Assembly (NCBI RefSeq): GCF_020382885.2
Contig: NC_058504.1
Span: 9,972,519-10,036,518, forward strand
From: Scatophagus argus
Lineage: Eukaryota > Chordata > Actinopteri > Scatophagidae
DNA length: 64,000 nucleotides
Reading direction: 5' to 3'
Under the pieces are notes generated by a model that saw only the letters and a program-made list of their open reading frames with translations, did not search any database and had not been told where the DNA came from. Positions 61,872-64,000 of the stretch are shown here, in pieces; position 1 is the stretch's first letter; each line of letters begins with the position of its first letter. Both the position numbers and the translations under genes were made by a program.

Positions 61872-64000
61872 ACGACTTGTTTTGTGCTAGTATAATGCTA
61901 TTTTAGCTGTCATGGACTGCAAACTGCATTTGAATTGGAATCCATGTGACTACTCACACTACATGGTCAAATGTACATGAACGCCCTTGTCCATATACTT
62001 CTGTTTTTTTTTAGGATGTTGGTGAGTCTAAATGGGGCACTTCACTGAAAAACTGATACAGCAGAGGATTTAGTTTAAAAACACAGGATCCCACTCTTCC
62101 CATGATGCAATCTGACAGCATCTTTTTGTTATAACCTCCCTGTCCTTTAAACTCCATGTGCCCAGCTTTTAACACAGGTTTTCTGTTAGAAATCTGTAGT
62201 GTCCAAGCCAAAGCTGAGATTTTTTTCAGAGACTTGCTAATTGAGGGGCTGAGTTAGCACTCTTTGTGAGAAGTAAACTGACCTTCAGGTGCAATATCAG
62301 TCTGACTTCTCATTTAATGCCCCAGCATACAGTGATATTAGAGACAATGGCGTGCATGTGTGTCTATCTTTGCAGCACGATAACATGACAAAGTCTCTGT
62401 GCACAAAGCCGGGTCCATAACAAAACCTGTTTTCACAGAGATGAGTTTGGCAAAATGGATCTTTATGCATCCGAGTCATGCAAGACTGAAACAGTCATCC
62501 GTCAAGTCACAAAGGCAAAAAACATATTGTTTCTCATGAACTAAAGGAAATGTTCAGCATTATGTTCCCCTTTCTGTTATGATTGATGCGGTTCGGTCGC
62601 TTGTTCTGTCACGCCCAGTCACCATGGTCGAGTTCTGCTGTTACATAGCAGGGCAGCCTGATGAGTTCTCCATTGTTCTTTCCATACCAGTTGCATAAAA
62701 GACTATGCTGGCTAGTCTGAAAGCTGTGACTGTGGAGGCTAAATTAAAATCAAGTATTATGTTATTCATGTGAACTGTTGAATGGCAAAGATACACCACA
62801 CTTATATTGTGAAAAACTGGTATTTACCCTTTTTTTTTGTCATGGGTATACGACACATCGAGTGAGTACTGATCACCTGGTTGTGCCAGATGAATGAACA
62901 GGATGAGAACCGTTCTGCATTGAAGCTCCTCTACCTTAAACAGGGTACCCAGTAATGTCAGCCTGATATAATACACATTAGCCCTCAGAATGTGTGTAAA
63001 ATAGAAACTGTGAAACTTAACGTAGGTGTTAATGTGCTGGTATTGCTGTTTTGGTACCACGTATTTGTGACTTTTGTGTGTGTTTTATTTCTGTTATGAG
63101 CTCTGTCTAGTTTGTTGTTTCATGTTTAGAGTCATTTCATTATATTGGCTTACACTGTGGTTTAATGTCCCATGTGATTTTAATTTGTATTTTCTGTTGT
63201 AGTTGCGTTTAAGGAACCGAGAAATATTAGTGACTATCTTATTAAAGTCCCTCTTGTCGAGAGACGTCCACCACTGACCACTGCATTCAGGCTTGTTTGA
63301 TTGACCCTCCGCTTTCACCCATTGTTACTGTTTGTATGGACTCATTCAGTTCACTCTCGTTTTGATGAATGGGTCGTTTGTTTTTCTGTCTGCGTGGAGG
63401 AATCACAACTTTCATATCATTCAGTTTCACTCACAGTTCATTCTGCGACTTTGTACTTTCTTCCCAACTCCTTGCTTAGAATCACACTCAGATACAAGCT
63501 CATGATAAGCTCTGATGTTAACAGTTGCACACTCTTAAAAAATCTGATTAATTTTCCTTCCTGAGATGATATCTGAGGAAACATTTTACTTAGTTCTGTA
63601 AAAAAACAAAAAAAAACAACTTACGTTCTATGAAAGTGGAACTGAAAACAAATCTGGACAGAAGGATGCACAAAAAATACATGTTAATTACTCTCAACAA
63701 GTCATCTTATATTTCTTGAAAATTAGATCTCATTTTTGGCCAGTCTGACACAGATAATTATATTTGCAAATAAATATCCTGATTTGAAGTTAGATATCCA
63801 CTTACAAGGGAGACACATTGACTGTAAAACCAGATCTAATAGTGTCTGTCCAAACTGACCCACAAGTGTTGTGCAGGTCCTGTGCAGTCCCACAGGCTGA
63901 CACACATGAGACTTTTTGATTTTCTTAACTCCACTAAGGAAAGGCTGTCTTGACTAAGATGCTTCAATGCATCTACCCTAATGATGCATTAATATATCAC
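61871..64000. other. Intergenic sequence upstream of the sestrin gene
   Basis: I see no exon with recognisable coding content, no RNA gene and no clear transposon in this stretch. Open frames up to 87 codons (for example 63301-63564) have no family features. The next gene presumably lies beyond the window. Confidence 0.5.

Overview
The window is genomic DNA of a ray-finned fish, most likely a percomorph teleost. Genes have introns with GT/AG borders, polyadenylation signals and CA/TG microsatellites. The dispersed repeats (a GGGAAATACACTTAT/GCTTAGCTTAGCAT family, an ATCCATCCATTTTCT family, a Tc1 relic, an L1 relic) are familiar from percomorph genomes. No CRISPR, operon, viral or bacterial feature was seen.

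Layout. 1-7 kb: a complete four-exon cofilin gene (cfl1-type, + strand). 7.6-11.4 kb: prss23 on the - strand, converging on cofilin, with its whole coding region in one exon and a putative 5' UTR exon near 11.05-11.4 kb. 11.4-29.9 kb: about 18 kb in which I find no supportable gene, only repeats (two LINE tails, three DNA-transposon-like repeats, one with a nested hAT-like insertion) and a small cluster of heat-shock-element-like sites. 29.9-37.1 kb: a five-exon UBL3-like gene (- strand) ending in a CCLLL prenylation box, with a Tc1 relic in an intron. 37.1-39.2 kb: a likely divergent promoter followed on the + strand by a tentative three-exon mini-gene that I cannot name. 40-40.5 kb: L1 relic. 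41-49.4 kb: foxo4 (+ strand, two coding exons, about 4.1 kb 3' UTR with a probable intron). 50-61.6 kb: a nine-exon sestrin gene (- strand), convergent with foxo4. 61.7-64 kb: nothing but a 31-base G run.

The most interesting locus is the foxo4-sestrin pair. It mirrors the FOXO3-SESN1 linkage in mammals, and the fish sestrin is divergent: it keeps the AhpD-like Cys-Tyr-His set and the Asp-Asp motif, but the loop over the leucine pocket is eight residues shorter, the pocket arginine is lysine, and the usual FIP-containing N-terminal segment was not found. It may be a fourth vertebrate sestrin or a fast-evolving sesn3. FOXO factors are known activators of sestrin genes and sestrins restrain TORC1, so the two neighbours could share stress and nutrient signalling. 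UBL3-like and FOXO linkage also recalls UBL3-FOXO1 on human chromosome 13, suggesting that this block is part of the FOXO paralogon. Gene identities come from remembered family sequences, not database searches.
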